Positions 55,190 through 64,000 of a stretch of DNA of 64,000 nt are shown piece after piece. The DNA comes from Yoonia vestfoldensis SKA53 (lineage in GTDB: Bacteria > Pseudomonadota > Alphaproteobacteria > Rhodobacterales > Rhodobacteraceae). The position numbers and the translations under genes were made by a program. The stretch is from the NCBI RefSeq assembly GCF_000152785.1, contig NZ_CH672414.1, positions 1,319,202 to 1,383,201 of the forward strand, written 5' to 3'. The notes under the pieces were generated by a model. That model saw only the letters and a list, made by a program, of their open reading frames with translations. It made no database searches and was not told where the DNA came from. How positions within the stretch are numbered: the first letter of the stretch is position 1; every line of letters begins with the position of its first letter.

Positions 55190-55837
55190 ATGGTTGCGCA
55201 GCATTTTGCACATGTCGATACGTGGGTCTTTGACCTCGACAACACGCTTTATCACCCGTCGGCGGGGCTGTTCGCGCAGATGGATGTGCGTTTTGCGGCC
55301 TATGTGATGCGGATCACAGGGCTGGATCAGGCGCGCGCGCTGCGGTTGGCGCATGACTATTGGATCAGCCACGGGTCTACCCTCGCGGGGCTGATGGCCG
55401 AACATCACATCGACCCCGATGATTTTCTGGCCGATGTGCATGACATCGACATCACGCATCTGGCGCCTGATCCGCTGCTGGGGGCGGCCATCGCGGGGCT
55501 GCAGGGGCGCAAGGTCGTCTATACCAACGGGTCGGAAAACCATGCCAAACGCGTGCTGGCCGCGCGCGGCCTGACCCGGCATTTCGATGCGGTTTACGGC
55601 GTTGAACACGCCAATTACCGCCCCAAACCCACAGCCGAGGCTTTTGCGGCGATCTTTACCCGTGACGGGATCACCCCCACCAAAGCCGCGATGTTCGAGG
55701 ATGAAGCCCGCAATCTGGCTGTGCCGCATGACGTCGGCATGCGGACGGTACATGTGCATGAAACCCCCGAAAGCGCGCTGCATATCCACCATGGCGCGCC
55801 GGACCTTGCGGCTTTCTTGTCGCAGCTTGCGCGCTGA
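55190..55837 (+). CDS. Pyrimidine 5'-nucleotidase (HAD superfamily)
   Basis: 215 residues. Motif I WVFDLDNTLYHPSAG, motif II VVYTNGS, and motifs III/IV with YRPKPTAEAF and MFEDEARNLAVPHDVGM are those of the pyrimidine 5'-nucleotidase branch (SDT1-like). It dephosphorylates UMP or CMP. The 63 upstream in-frame bases have no ribosome-binding site, so ATG 55190 is used. Confidence 0.88.
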   Translation: MVAQHFAHVDTWVFDLDNTLYHPSAGLFAQMDVRFAAYVMRITGLDQARALRLAHDYWISHGSTLAGLMAEHHIDPDDFLADVHDIDITHLAPDPLLGAAIAGLQGRKVVYTNGSENHAKRVLAARGLTRHFDAVYGVEHANYRPKPTAEAFAAIFTRDGITPTKAAMFEDEARNLAVPHDVGMRTVHVHETPESALHIHHGAPDLAAFLSQLAR

Positions 55838-55875
55838 TCCTTCTCAAGCCCGCATCGGCGGACTATGTCCGTGTC

Positions 55876-57066
55876 ATGGAACGCAAAGAAACTGATATTC
55901 TGATCGCCGGTGGCGGTGTCGCGGGGCTGGTGGCGGCTGCCGCCTTTGGCACGGCCGGTTTTTCGGTGGTGATCGTCGATCCTACACCGCCCGTGACCGA
56001 TGCCGACAGCGACGGGGCCGATCTGCGCACCACGGCGTTCCTGCAACCGGCACAGGCGTTTCTGGAGACAGCGGGCATCTGGCCACACCTTGCGGATTAC
56101 GCGACCCCCTTGCAGATCATGCGCATCGTCGATGCCGCAGCCAGCCCCCATGTTATGCGTGATTTCGACGCCAGCGATATTTCTGACCAGCCCTTCGGCT
56201 GGAACCTGCCCAATTGGCTGCTCCGGCGCGAAATCGTCGCGCGCCTGCAAGACCTGCCAAACGTTGATTTCCGCCCGGGCATCAGTTTTGGCAACATGGT
56301 GCCGCGCCTGAACGCGGCCTTGGTCAATCTGACCGACGGCACACAGGTCGCAGCCTCGCTGGTTATCGGGGCCGACGGGCGCAATTCCGCCGTGCGCCGC
56401 GCCTTGGGGATCAGCGCGACAACCACGCGTTACGGCCAAAAGGCCATGACCTTTGCTGTCACGCATGACGCACCGCATGACAATATTTCGACCGAGATTC
56501 ATCGCGCAGGCGGGCCTTTCACGCTTGTCCCGCTGCCCGATCATGCGGGCCTGCCCTGCTCTGCCGTGGTCTGGATGGATCATGGCGCGCAAACCCTGCG
56601 CCGCGCGGCGCTGGATGCTACCGATTTCGAGGCCGAGGCGAATGACCGGTCAGCATGGCATTACGGCCCGCTCAAGCTCGCCTCCAAACGCATGGTCTGG
56701 CCGATCATTAGCCAGATAGCCGACCAGATCACCGGCCCGCGCACAGCACTGGTGGCCGAGGCCGCGCATGTCATGCCGCCTATCGGCGCGCAGGGGCTGA
56801 ACATGTCGCTGCGCGATCTGGCATGCTTGCTGGATCTTGCCACAGCCGATCCTGCCAGCCTTGGCAGCCCCGCGATGCTGGACAGCTACGCCCGCCAGCG
56901 GCACCCCGATATCAAGCTGCGGGTCGCGGGTATCGACGCGCTGAACAAGGCGTCGATGCTGGGCAATAGCGTGGCGCAGGATTTGCGCGCGCGCGGGATC
57001 GCGGCACTTTACGGGATCACGCCGGTCCGGCGCACGCTGATGCAACTGGGTCTGGGCGCGCGTTAG
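55876..57066 (+). CDS. UbiH/UbiF-family FAD-dependent hydroxylase
   Basis: 396 residues. FAD Rossmann motif DILIAGGGVAGLVAAAAFGT, the DG motif VIGADGRNSAVRRALGI, and GD-type ALVAEAAHVMPPIGAQGLNM match COQ6/UbiH-like hydroxylases. It may hydroxylate the ubiquinone ring; which position cannot be told. Note the usual GDAAH is AEAAH here. The stop overlaps the convergent aminotransferase stop by 4 bases. Confidence 0.87.
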   Translation: MERKETDILIAGGGVAGLVAAAAFGTAGFSVVIVDPTPPVTDADSDGADLRTTAFLQPAQAFLETAGIWPHLADYATPLQIMRIVDAAASPHVMRDFDASDISDQPFGWNLPNWLLRREIVARLQDLPNVDFRPGISFGNMVPRLNAALVNLTDGTQVAASLVIGADGRNSAVRRALGISATTTRYGQKAMTFAVTHDAPHDNISTEIHRAGGPFTLVPLPDHAGLPCSAVVWMDHGAQTLRRAALDATDFEAEANDRSAWHYGPLKLASKRMVWPIISQIADQITGPRTALVAEAAHVMPPIGAQGLNMSLRDLACLLDLATADPASLGSPAMLDSYARQRHPDIKLRVAGIDALNKASMLGNSVAQDLRARGIAALYGITPVRRTLMQLGLGAR

Positions 57067-58190
57067 AGGACGCGATCCAGCACCGGTATCAGTCGCGCGA
57101 GCGTGCCTTGCACATCATAAAGCTTGTCCAACCCGAACAGCCCCAGCCGGAAGGTGCGGAAATCTGCAGGCTCGTCGCATTGCAGCGGCACGCCCGCAGC
57201 GATCTGCATGCCTTCGGCCATGAATTTGGACCCGTTCTGGATAGCCGGATCATCGGTATAGCTGACAACAACACCGGGCGCGGCAAAGCCATCCGCCGCG
57301 ACAGAACGCAGCCCCTTGTCCGCTAGCACGCGGCGCACGGCATTGCCGAGCTCCCATTGCGCGGCCTTCAACTTGTCAAAGCCATACTGCCTGGTTTCCA
57401 GCATCGTGTCGCGGAACGCGCGCAGCCCGTCGGTGGGCATGGTCGCATGATAGGCATGACCACCATTTTCATAGGCCTGCATGATTGCATGCCATTTCTT
57501 CAGATCAACGGCAAAGGAATTGGACGTCGTCGCTGCCATCCGGTCCGCCGCGCGCTGGGACAACATCACAAGGCCCGCTGACGGGGTGGACGACCAGCCC
57601 TTTTGCGGCGCGGAAATCAGCACATCAACACCGGTCGCCTTCATATCGACCCAGACACAGCCCGAGGCGATACAATCCAGCACCATGATCGCGCCCACCT
57701 CATGCGCCACATCAGCAAGGGCCGTCAGGTAATCGTCAGGCAGGATGATGCCTGCTGATGTTTCCACATGCGGGGCAAAGACGACATCGGGGCGCGCGTC
57801 GCGGATCGCGGCGACCACGTCAGCGATGGGTGCAGGCGCAAAAGGCGCGCGGCTGTCGTTCCCTGCCTGCCGGGCCTTCATCACCGTGGTCTGGGCGGTA
57901 AACTGGCCCGCATCGAAAATCTGGGACCAGCGATAGGAAAACCAGCCGTTGCGCAGAACAAAGGCATGCGCCCCGCTGCCGAACTGGCGCGCCACGGCCT
58001 CCATGCCATAGGTGCCGCCACCCGGTACGATGGCTACGTGGTCGGCAGCATAGACCTCTTTCAGCATGGCCGAAATATCGGTCATTACGCCCTGAAATGT
58101 CTTGGACATATGGTTCAGCGACCGGTCGGTGAAAACGACCGAAAACTCCATCAACCCGTCCGGGTCCACTCCACGCGCTGCACCGTCCAT
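57063..58190 (-). CDS. Class V PLP-dependent aminotransferase
   Basis: 375 residues. IVPGGGTYGMEAVARQF, ETSAGIILPDDYL, MVLDCIASGCVWVDM and SAPQKGWSSTPSAGLVMLS (PLP lysine in APQKGW) place it with alanine-glyoxylate or serine-pyruvate type aminotransferases. Substrate not determined. ATG 58190 is chosen because GAGGAGA lies six bases upstream; ATG 58196 directly follows that site. Confidence 0.88.
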   Translation of the reverse strand: MDGAARGVDPDGLMEFSVVFTDRSLNHMSKTFQGVMTDISAMLKEVYAADHVAIVPGGGTYGMEAVARQFGSGAHAFVLRNGWFSYRWSQIFDAGQFTAQTTVMKARQAGNDSRAPFAPAPIADVVAAIRDARPDVVFAPHVETSAGIILPDDYLTALADVAHEVGAIMVLDCIASGCVWVDMKATGVDVLISAPQKGWSSTPSAGLVMLSQRAADRMAATTSNSFAVDLKKWHAIMQAYENGGHAYHATMPTDGLRAFRDTMLETRQYGFDKLKAAQWELGNAVRRVLADKGLRSVAADGFAAPGVVVSYTDDPAIQNGSKFMAEGMQIAAGVPLQCDEPADFRTFRLGLFGLDKLYDVQGTLARLIPVLDRVL

Positions 58191-58310
58191 CGCCATTCTC
58201 CTCGATTGTTGCCCCACAGCTAAGGCGCAGGCGACCCGAAATCAAAGCCTATCTGGGCATACCAAGGGCATTGTCACAATTCTGCGTTTCCGATCGGCGT
58301 CACAGCGACC

Positions 58311-58763
58311 TCACAATGGCCCGGGACGGCGCTCTTCGGACAAAAGCACATTGGCCTCGACATTGCCGACACCGGGCAAGGTCATCAGCCGGCGGCGCAG
58401 CACGCGCTCGAAATCCGCCAGATCGCGCGCCACCACGCGCAGGCGGTAGTCATACAGCCCCAGCACATGATCAACCGTCTGCACCTCGGGGACCGCCCCC
58501 ACCGCACGTTCGAAATCCTCCAGGCTGACGCGGCCCTTGGTGGCCAGCTTCACCCCCAAAAACACTGTCACCCCGAACCCGGCCTTGGCAGCATCCAGCT
58601 GCAACCGGCGCCCCGCGATCACGCCAGCCTCCTGCAACCGCTTGATCCGGCGCCAGGTGGCAGGCTGGCTCAGCCCCAGCTTGGTGGCCAGCTGCGTGGT
58701 GGATTGATCGGCATTCACGCTCAGCGCGCGCAAGATCATGCGGTCAAGGTCATCCAATGTCAT
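58311..58763 (-). CDS. Lrp/AsnC-family regulator (downstream copy)
   Basis: 150 residues: N-terminal winged helix (DDLDRMILRALSVNADQSTT, LSQPATWRRIKRL) and a C-terminal RAM ligand domain (VTVFLGVKLATKG, VLGLYDYRLRVVARDL). The start overlaps the stop of the upstream Lrp gene (ATGA). The pair may regulate the divergent ilvC. Confidence 0.9.
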   Translation of the reverse strand: MTLDDLDRMILRALSVNADQSTTQLATKLGLSQPATWRRIKRLQEAGVIAGRRLQLDAAKAGFGVTVFLGVKLATKGRVSLEDFERAVGAVPEVQTVDHVLGLYDYRLRVVARDLADFERVLRRRLMTLPGVGNVEANVLLSEERRPGPL

Positions 58764-59215
58764 AGCGGAAGGCTTTCGTCGCCCTTGACAGTGGCGACGG
58801 TCATCAGCGCCTCGATATCCGCGATATGCGGCAATTCGAGAACCTGTTCACGGTAAATGCGCTGGTAATCTGCCAGATCGCGCGCGATCAGCGACAAGCG
58901 CACATCCACGCGCCCCAGAAAGGTCTGGATCTCGATCACCTCCGGCACCTGCCGTGCTGCCGCCAGAAAATCGTCAAAGGCGCGCGATTGCGTCTTGTCG
59001 AGCGTGATGCGCAGACTGACAGCCACTGCATAGCCCAGCGCACGCCAGTCAATCACGATCCGGCTGCCCAGCAAAACGCCCGCCGCGCGCAGCTGGTCCA
59101 GCCTGCGGGTCACGCGCGCCGGCGTGCTGCTCACAGCCTCCGCCAGATCCGGCACACCGCGGCTAGGGTCAGCCTGCAACAGGCGCAACAAACGGCGATC
59201 AAGCTCATCTAACAT
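58760..59215 (-). CDS. Lrp/AsnC-family regulator (upstream copy)
   Basis: 151 residues with the Lrp layout: LDELDRRLLRLLQADPSRGV, VSSTPARVTRRLDQL and RAM domain EIQTFLGRVDVRLSLIARDL. ATG 59215 is used, since the upstream codon at 59251 lies in the AT-rich promoter region. It is divergent from ilvC over 128 AT-rich bases. Confidence 0.9.
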   Translation of the reverse strand: MLDELDRRLLRLLQADPSRGVPDLAEAVSSTPARVTRRLDQLRAAGVLLGSRIVIDWRALGYAVAVSLRITLDKTQSRAFDDFLAAARQVPEVIEIQTFLGRVDVRLSLIARDLADYQRIYREQVLELPHIADIEALMTVATVKGDESLPL

Positions 59216-60366
<1,151 letters not shown>

Positions 60367-60377
60367 ACACTTTCGGC

Positions 60378-60403
60378 GTAAGGTGGGTCAAGACCCACCC
60401 TAC
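60378..60403. repeat. 26-base palindrome, copy 5, after ilvC
   Basis: GTAAGGTGGGTC-AA-GACCCACCCTAC, one G-T/A mismatch. It lies 11 bases after the ilvC stop and just before the terminator. Confidence 0.78.
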
Positions 60404-60410
60404 CCCTGCA

Positions 60411-60437
60411 AGGCCCGGACACGCTCCGGGCCTTTTT
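60411..60437 (+). terminator. Rho-independent terminator of ilvC
   Basis: AGGCCCGGA-CACGC-TCCGGGCCT followed by T residues to 60437. Clear stem and T-tract. Confidence 0.9.
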
Positions 60438-60456
60438 GCCCTTTGGACAGCACCCC

Positions 60457-61380
60457 ATGCCACAGCAGCCCACGCCATTGAACTGGATCTCGATCGCCCT
60501 TCTCGGGCTGATCTGGGGGGCGACCTTCATGGTCGTGGCCACCGCCCTCGAAGGCTATGGCCCGCTGACCGTCGCCTGCGCACGCACCACGCTGGGGGCA
60601 GGCGCGATGCTGGCGCTGATGGTGGTCCTGCGCCGCCCCTTGCCTGATTTCACGCCGCAGATGCGGGCCTATCTGCTGGCCATCGGGATTTTCAACACCG
60701 CGGTACCTTTTGCCTTGCTCAGCTGGGGGCAACAATATGTGCCCTCTGCCTTTGCGGGGATTTCCATGGCGGCGCTGCCTTTGTTCGTGCTGCCGCTGGC
60801 GCATCTGTTTTCGGATGAAAAGCTGCGCCTGCGCAGCGCGCTGGGGGTCGTGATCGGCTTTTGCGGCGCGGTCGTCCTGATCGGCCCCGGTGTGTTGCGG
60901 ATCGGGACGGGGTGGGAGCCGTTGGGCCAGTTGGCCTGCCTTGCCGCCGCCATGTCCTATGCGGTGTCCAGCGTCATGACGCGGCGTTGCCCGCCCATCG
61001 ACCCGATCACGATGACAGCCCTGCTTCTGAGCGTTGGTGCTGCCGCGCTGATCCCCGCGATGCTGATCGTCGAAGGCATCCCCGGCGCGGCCGCCCCCCG
61101 CCCGATGCTTGCGATTGTCTTTCTGGGCGTGATACCCACGGCGCTTGCCGCGGTTTTGCGCGTGGCGACGATCCGCAGCGCGGGGGCGGTCTTCATGACC
61201 TTGGTGAATTATCAGGTACCAGTCTGGTCGATGCTGTTCGGCGTGCTGGTTCTGAACGAGGTCCTGCCATTGCGGTTCTTTGCCGCCCTTGCCCTGATCC
61301 TGCTGGGTCTGGCGATCAGCCAGTGGGCGGGGCTGAAGCGGCTGTTCGCCGCTGCAAGAGCCTCTGGCGGGGATACTTAG
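60457..61380 (+). CDS. EamA-family (DMT) exporter
   Basis: 307 residues with ten transmembrane helices in two EamA halves: LNWISIALLGLIWGATFMVV and PFALLSWGQQYVPSAFAGIS in the first, MSYAVSSVMTRRCPPIDPIT and YQVPVWSMLFGVLVLNEVLP in the second. Likely exports amino acids or metabolites. It begins 20 bases after the ilvC terminator. Confidence 0.88.
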   Translation: MPQQPTPLNWISIALLGLIWGATFMVVATALEGYGPLTVACARTTLGAGAMLALMVVLRRPLPDFTPQMRAYLLAIGIFNTAVPFALLSWGQQYVPSAFAGISMAALPLFVLPLAHLFSDEKLRLRSALGVVIGFCGAVVLIGPGVLRIGTGWEPLGQLACLAAAMSYAVSSVMTRRCPPIDPITMTALLLSVGAAALIPAMLIVEGIPGAAAPRPMLAIVFLGVIPTALAAVLRVATIRSAGAVFMTLVNYQVPVWSMLFGVLVLNEVLPLRFFAALALILLGLAISQWAGLKRLFAAARASGGDT

Positions 61381-61428
61381 GTCAAATCGCGCTTCGCACG
61401 AATTGACCGGAGCGGAAGATGGGCAGGA

Positions 61429-62772
61429 TCAGGACGCTGCCGCAACCTCGGCTATGATCTGGTCCACGACCTGTGCAAGAAGCGTGTCATCCTCGCATTC
61501 AGCCATGACGCGGATCAGCGGTTCGGTGCCGGATTTGCGGATCAGCAGCCGGCCTTTGCCGTTCAGCTTGATTTCGGCATCCGCAATTGAGGCCGCGACA
61601 CGCTTGGTCGCCAGAGGATCGGTGCCAGCGGTGAAGCGTACGTTTTTCAGCATCTGCGGCACGGTGTCGAAATTGCGCGCAAGCACGCTCGCCTTATGCC
61701 CCGTGTCGATCATCGCGGCCAGAAATTGCAACCCGGCCAGCAAACCGTCGCCGGTGGTCGCGTAATCGGTCATCACGATATGGCCCGATTGTTCGCCGCC
61801 AAGGTTGAACCCGCCTGCGCGCATCGCCTCGACCACATAGCGGTCGCCTACGGCGGTGCGTTTGAGATGCAACCCCTTGGCGTCAAGGAACCGTTCCAAC
61901 CCCAGATTGGACATGACCGTCGCGACCAGAGTGTCACCCTGTAACCGCCCCACTGCGGCCCAGCGCGCAGCCATCAGCGCCATGATCTGGTCGCCATCGG
62001 CCACGGCACCAGTTTCATCAAGGATCATCACACGGTCGGCGTCGCCATCCAGACAGATGCCCACATCGGCGCCTGTGTCGCGGATCACCTGTGCGGCGCG
62101 TTCGGGATGGGTCGAACCGCAACCGTCGTTGATGTTGAACCCGTCAGGGTCCACGCCGACCTTGATGACGGTGGCGCCCAGTTCCCACAACACCTCGGGG
62201 GCGACCTTGTAGGCCGCACCATTGGCGCAATCCACCACGACCTTCAGACCGTCGAGCCGCATACCTGCGGGAAAGGTCGCTTTCAGCCGTTCGGCATAGC
62301 GGAACCGCCCGTCGTCGATCCGCTTGGCCCGCCCGATATTGGCGGCCTTGGCAGGCTCCACATCGGATGCGATCAGCGCCTCGATCTGTTCCTCGGCGGC
62401 ATCGGACAGTTTGAAGCCGTCAGGGCCAAAAAACTTGATCCCGTTGTCGTGATGCGGATTGTGGCTGGCGGAAATCATGATGCCGACATCGGCACGCATC
62501 GAGGTGGTCAGCAACCCCACCGCCGGCGTCGGAACCGGCCCCAAAAGCAGCACATTCATGCCGGTGCTGGTCAGCCCCGCCGTCAGCGCGTTTTCGAACA
62601 TATAGCCTGACAGCCGCGTATCCTTGCCGATCACCACACGGTGGCCGTTCGATCCGTCATTGCGAAAATACCGCCCCGCCGCCGCCCCGATCCGCAGCGC
62701 CATATCGGCGGTCATCGGATATATATTCGCCGTGCCGCGCACCCCGTCGGTGCCAAAGAACTTGCGTGTCAT
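61429..62772 (-). CDS. glmM: Phosphoglucosamine mutase GlmM
   Basis: 447 residues. [11 protein letters not shown] at the N-terminus, active serine S103 in [11 protein letters not shown], magnesium loop DGDADRV and the phosphate-binding [14 protein letters not shown]. It converts glucosamine-6-phosphate to the 1-phosphate for peptidoglycan and LPS. The start overlaps the folP stop (ATGA). Confidence 0.97.
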   Translation of the reverse strand: MTRKFFGTDGVRGTANIYPMTADMALRIGAAAGRYFRNDGSNGHRVVIGKDTRLSGYMFENALTAGLTSTGMNVLLLGPVPTPAVGLLTTSMRADVGIMISASHNPHHDNGIKFFGPDGFKLSDAAEEQIEALIASDVEPAKAANIGRAKRIDDGRFRYAERLKATFPAGMRLDGLKVVVDCANGAAYKVAPEVLWELGATVIKVGVDPDGFNINDGCGSTHPERAAQVIRDTGADVGICLDGDADRVMILDETGAVADGDQIMALMAARWAAVGRLQGDTLVATVMSNLGLERFLDAKGLHLKRTAVGDRYVVEAMRAGGFNLGGEQSGHIVMTDYATTGDGLLAGLQFLAAMIDTGHKASVLARNFDTVPQMLKNVRFTAGTDPLATKRVAASIADAEIKLNGKGRLLIRKSGTEPLIRVMAECEDDTLLAQVVDQIIAEVAAAS

Positions 62773-63776
62773 CTGCTGTCTGTCCCGTTGATCGCCGACC
62801 AGAGTGCCAGCGCCTGTTTTGTAGCAAAGGTATCATGCACCCGCAGGATCTGCACCCCCTGCGATAGGCCATGCAGCGCCACTGCGACAGAACCCGCCAT
62901 GCGGTCCTTGGCATCCTGTCCGCCGCCGATGGTGCCGATGAACCGCTTGCGCGAGGCCCCCAGCAGGATCGGGCAGCCAAGAGCATGGAACAGCGACACA
63001 TTCCGCAGCAGGGTCAGGTTGTGATCCTGCGTTTTGCCAAAACCGATGCCAGGGTCAATGATGATCGCGGTGCGCGCGATGCCCGCCGCCTCGGCCTGCG
63101 CGATACGGGCGGCCAGAAAATCATAGACGTCCAGCAGGACATCGTCATAGCGCGGGTCGTTTTGCATTGTGGCGGGATCGCCCTGCGCATGCATCAGGCA
63201 GACAGGCAGACCCGCATCCGCCGTGACCTGCGCCAAGGCGGGATCATGGCTGAAGGCGGCGACATCGTTGACCAGACTGGCGCCCGCCGCGATGGCGGCT
63301 TTTGCCACATCAGCCTTGCGCGTGTCGATCGAGATGGCGATTGCAGATTGCGCCCTGATCGCGGCGATAACCGGGGCGGTGCGGCTGATTTCTGCGGCAT
63401 TGGCGACGGTCACGGCACCGGGCCGCGTGCTTTCGCCGCCGATGTCGATGATCTCGGCCCCCTCTGCCTGCATCGCCAAGGCGCGGGCCGTGGCGCTGAC
63501 CAGATCAGCGTGATCGCCGCCGTCAGAAAAACTGTCCGGCGTCACGTTCAGGATGCCCATGATGCGCGGCCGGTCCATCGCCAGCCCCGCAACAGGCGCG
63601 CGCGGCGCGGTCAGATGGGCAAGAATTGTTGCGGGGACATCGCGCGCGGGAATGACGTGCGATGGCTGCCCCCGTTCCAAAACTGCGACATCGCGAAACA
63701 GGCACGCACCCCCCGCCAGTGGCAGCGTGTCGCTGGCAGGTTCCGCCACCACAAGGGGCCGGTAATAAAGCGTCAT
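62769..63776 (-). CDS. folP: Dihydropteroate synthase FolP
   Basis: 335 residues. A 70-residue N-terminal extension precedes the core: [48 protein letters not shown] and DPGIGFGKT. It condenses dihydropterin with p-aminobenzoate in folate synthesis. ATG 63776 overlaps the upstream folB stop (ATGA-type); the longer open frame to 63884 lies in folB. Confidence 0.95.
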   Translation of the reverse strand: MTLYYRPLVVAEPASDTLPLAGGACLFRDVAVLERGQPSHVIPARDVPATILAHLTAPRAPVAGLAMDRPRIMGILNVTPDSFSDGGDHADLVSATARALAMQAEGAEIIDIGGESTRPGAVTVANAAEISRTAPVIAAIRAQSAIAISIDTRKADVAKAAIAAGASLVNDVAAFSHDPALAQVTADAGLPVCLMHAQGDPATMQNDPRYDDVLLDVYDFLAARIAQAEAAGIARTAIIIDPGIGFGKTQDHNLTLLRNVSLFHALGCPILLGASRKRFIGTIGGGQDAKDRMAGSVAVALHGLSQGVQILRVHDTFATKQALALWSAINGTDSR

Positions 63777-64000
63777 GCCAAGACCGCCTGATCGACCGGC
63801 AGCACACGCAGGGCAATATCGGTGACAGGGGCGGCATGACCGACAAACACCAGTTCTGCCGCCTGCATCTGGCCTGCGAACCACGCGATCAGCGCCGCTG
63901 CATCCGCAGGGCTGGCAGACGGGCCATCCACCGCATCCAGCACGATCTTGGACGGCGCCCAGACGCTGACCTGCCCGTTCTTCATCGCCCAGTCGAGCTC
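63773..64000 (-). CDS. folB: Dihydroneopterin aldolase, C-terminal extension (partial)
   Basis: About 75 C-terminal residues are visible, beginning ELDWAMKNGQVSVWAPSKIV; the start lies beyond base 64000. This tail resembles the C-terminal extension carried by Rhodobacteraceae FolB-type proteins, and the gene order with folP and glmM supports it. The catalytic aldolase domain is outside the window, so the call rests on context and the tail. Confidence 0.6.
   Translation of the reverse strand, partial: ELDWAMKNGQVSVWAPSKIVLDAVDGPSASPADAAALIAWFAGQMQAAELVFVGHAAPVTDIALRVLPVDQAVLA

Overview
The window is a chromosomal segment of an alphaproteobacterium, very probably a Rhodobacteraceae (Roseobacter-type) organism. 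Evidence: high GC content, densely packed operons with 1-4 base start/stop overlaps, a TRAP transporter, an ArsJ arsenic module, an alphaproteobacterial Mla operon, the folB-folP-glmM gene order, DUF3422 and DUF2244 neighbours, and an aa3 oxidase subunit I near lipB. I see no insertion sequence, prophage, integrase or CRISPR array. Only one RNA gene is clear, a tRNA-Leu(GAG).

Layout. 1-5271: phosphonate uptake and C-P lyase pathway (3' end of phnM, a hexapeptide transferase, two phnE permeases, phnD, phnC). 5436-8965: a NikR-family repressor that lacks the usual nickel ligands, then an arsenate-resistance operon (ArsR-ArsC fusion, GAPDH, ArsJ). 9043-13298: a Mla-type lipid transport operon (STAS-MlaE, MlaF, MlaD, auxiliary lipoprotein). 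13473-22476: mixed housekeeping and accessory genes (stress protein, phasin, nuclease-fold protein, a three-gene ABC importer, lipoprotein, L,D-transpeptidase, quinone-oxidoreductase-like enzyme, CoA transferase). 22477-23015: a gene-poor, AT-rich stretch.

23016-30839 is the most interesting region. It holds a GntR regulator and a Gfo/Idh/MocA protein on the minus strand. Divergent from them is a tightly coupled set: an SsuD-like flavin monooxygenase, a YdhF-type aldo/keto reductase, an HpaC-type flavin reductase, and a complete TRAP transporter. The enzyme triad matches the logic of the sulfoquinovose monooxygenase (SMO) route: desulfonation to a 6-oxo-sugar, reduction to glucose, and flavin recycling. 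Here it is paired with a TRAP importer instead of an ABC or MFS system, and the Gfo/Idh protein may be the glycosidase step. This is inference from family membership and gene order.

30902-42466: a SulP anion transporter, a Crp/Fnr regulator with a YgaP-like membrane protein, a glycerate 2-kinase, and a full xylose operon (xylF-H-G-B-A) under a divergent ROK-family XylR. 42463-46568: a CRTAC1/ASPIC beta-propeller protein, a MauG-type di-haem protein and a DUF3422 protein. 46712-58190: mainly housekeeping genes (pseudouridine synthase, tRNA-Leu, lipB, ctaD, DUF2244, YqeY, carA), an MshEN-GT2 glycosyltransferase, a GntR regulator, a HAD nucleotidase, a UbiH-like hydroxylase and a class V aminotransferase. 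58311-64000: two Lrp-type regulators divergent from ilvC, an EamA exporter, and glmM, folP and the 3' end of folB.

A family of 26-27 base GTA...TAC palindromes recurs between genes, often overlapping or just after stop codons. Terminator-like hairpins follow both phnD and xylF, the two binding-protein genes that head their transport operons.
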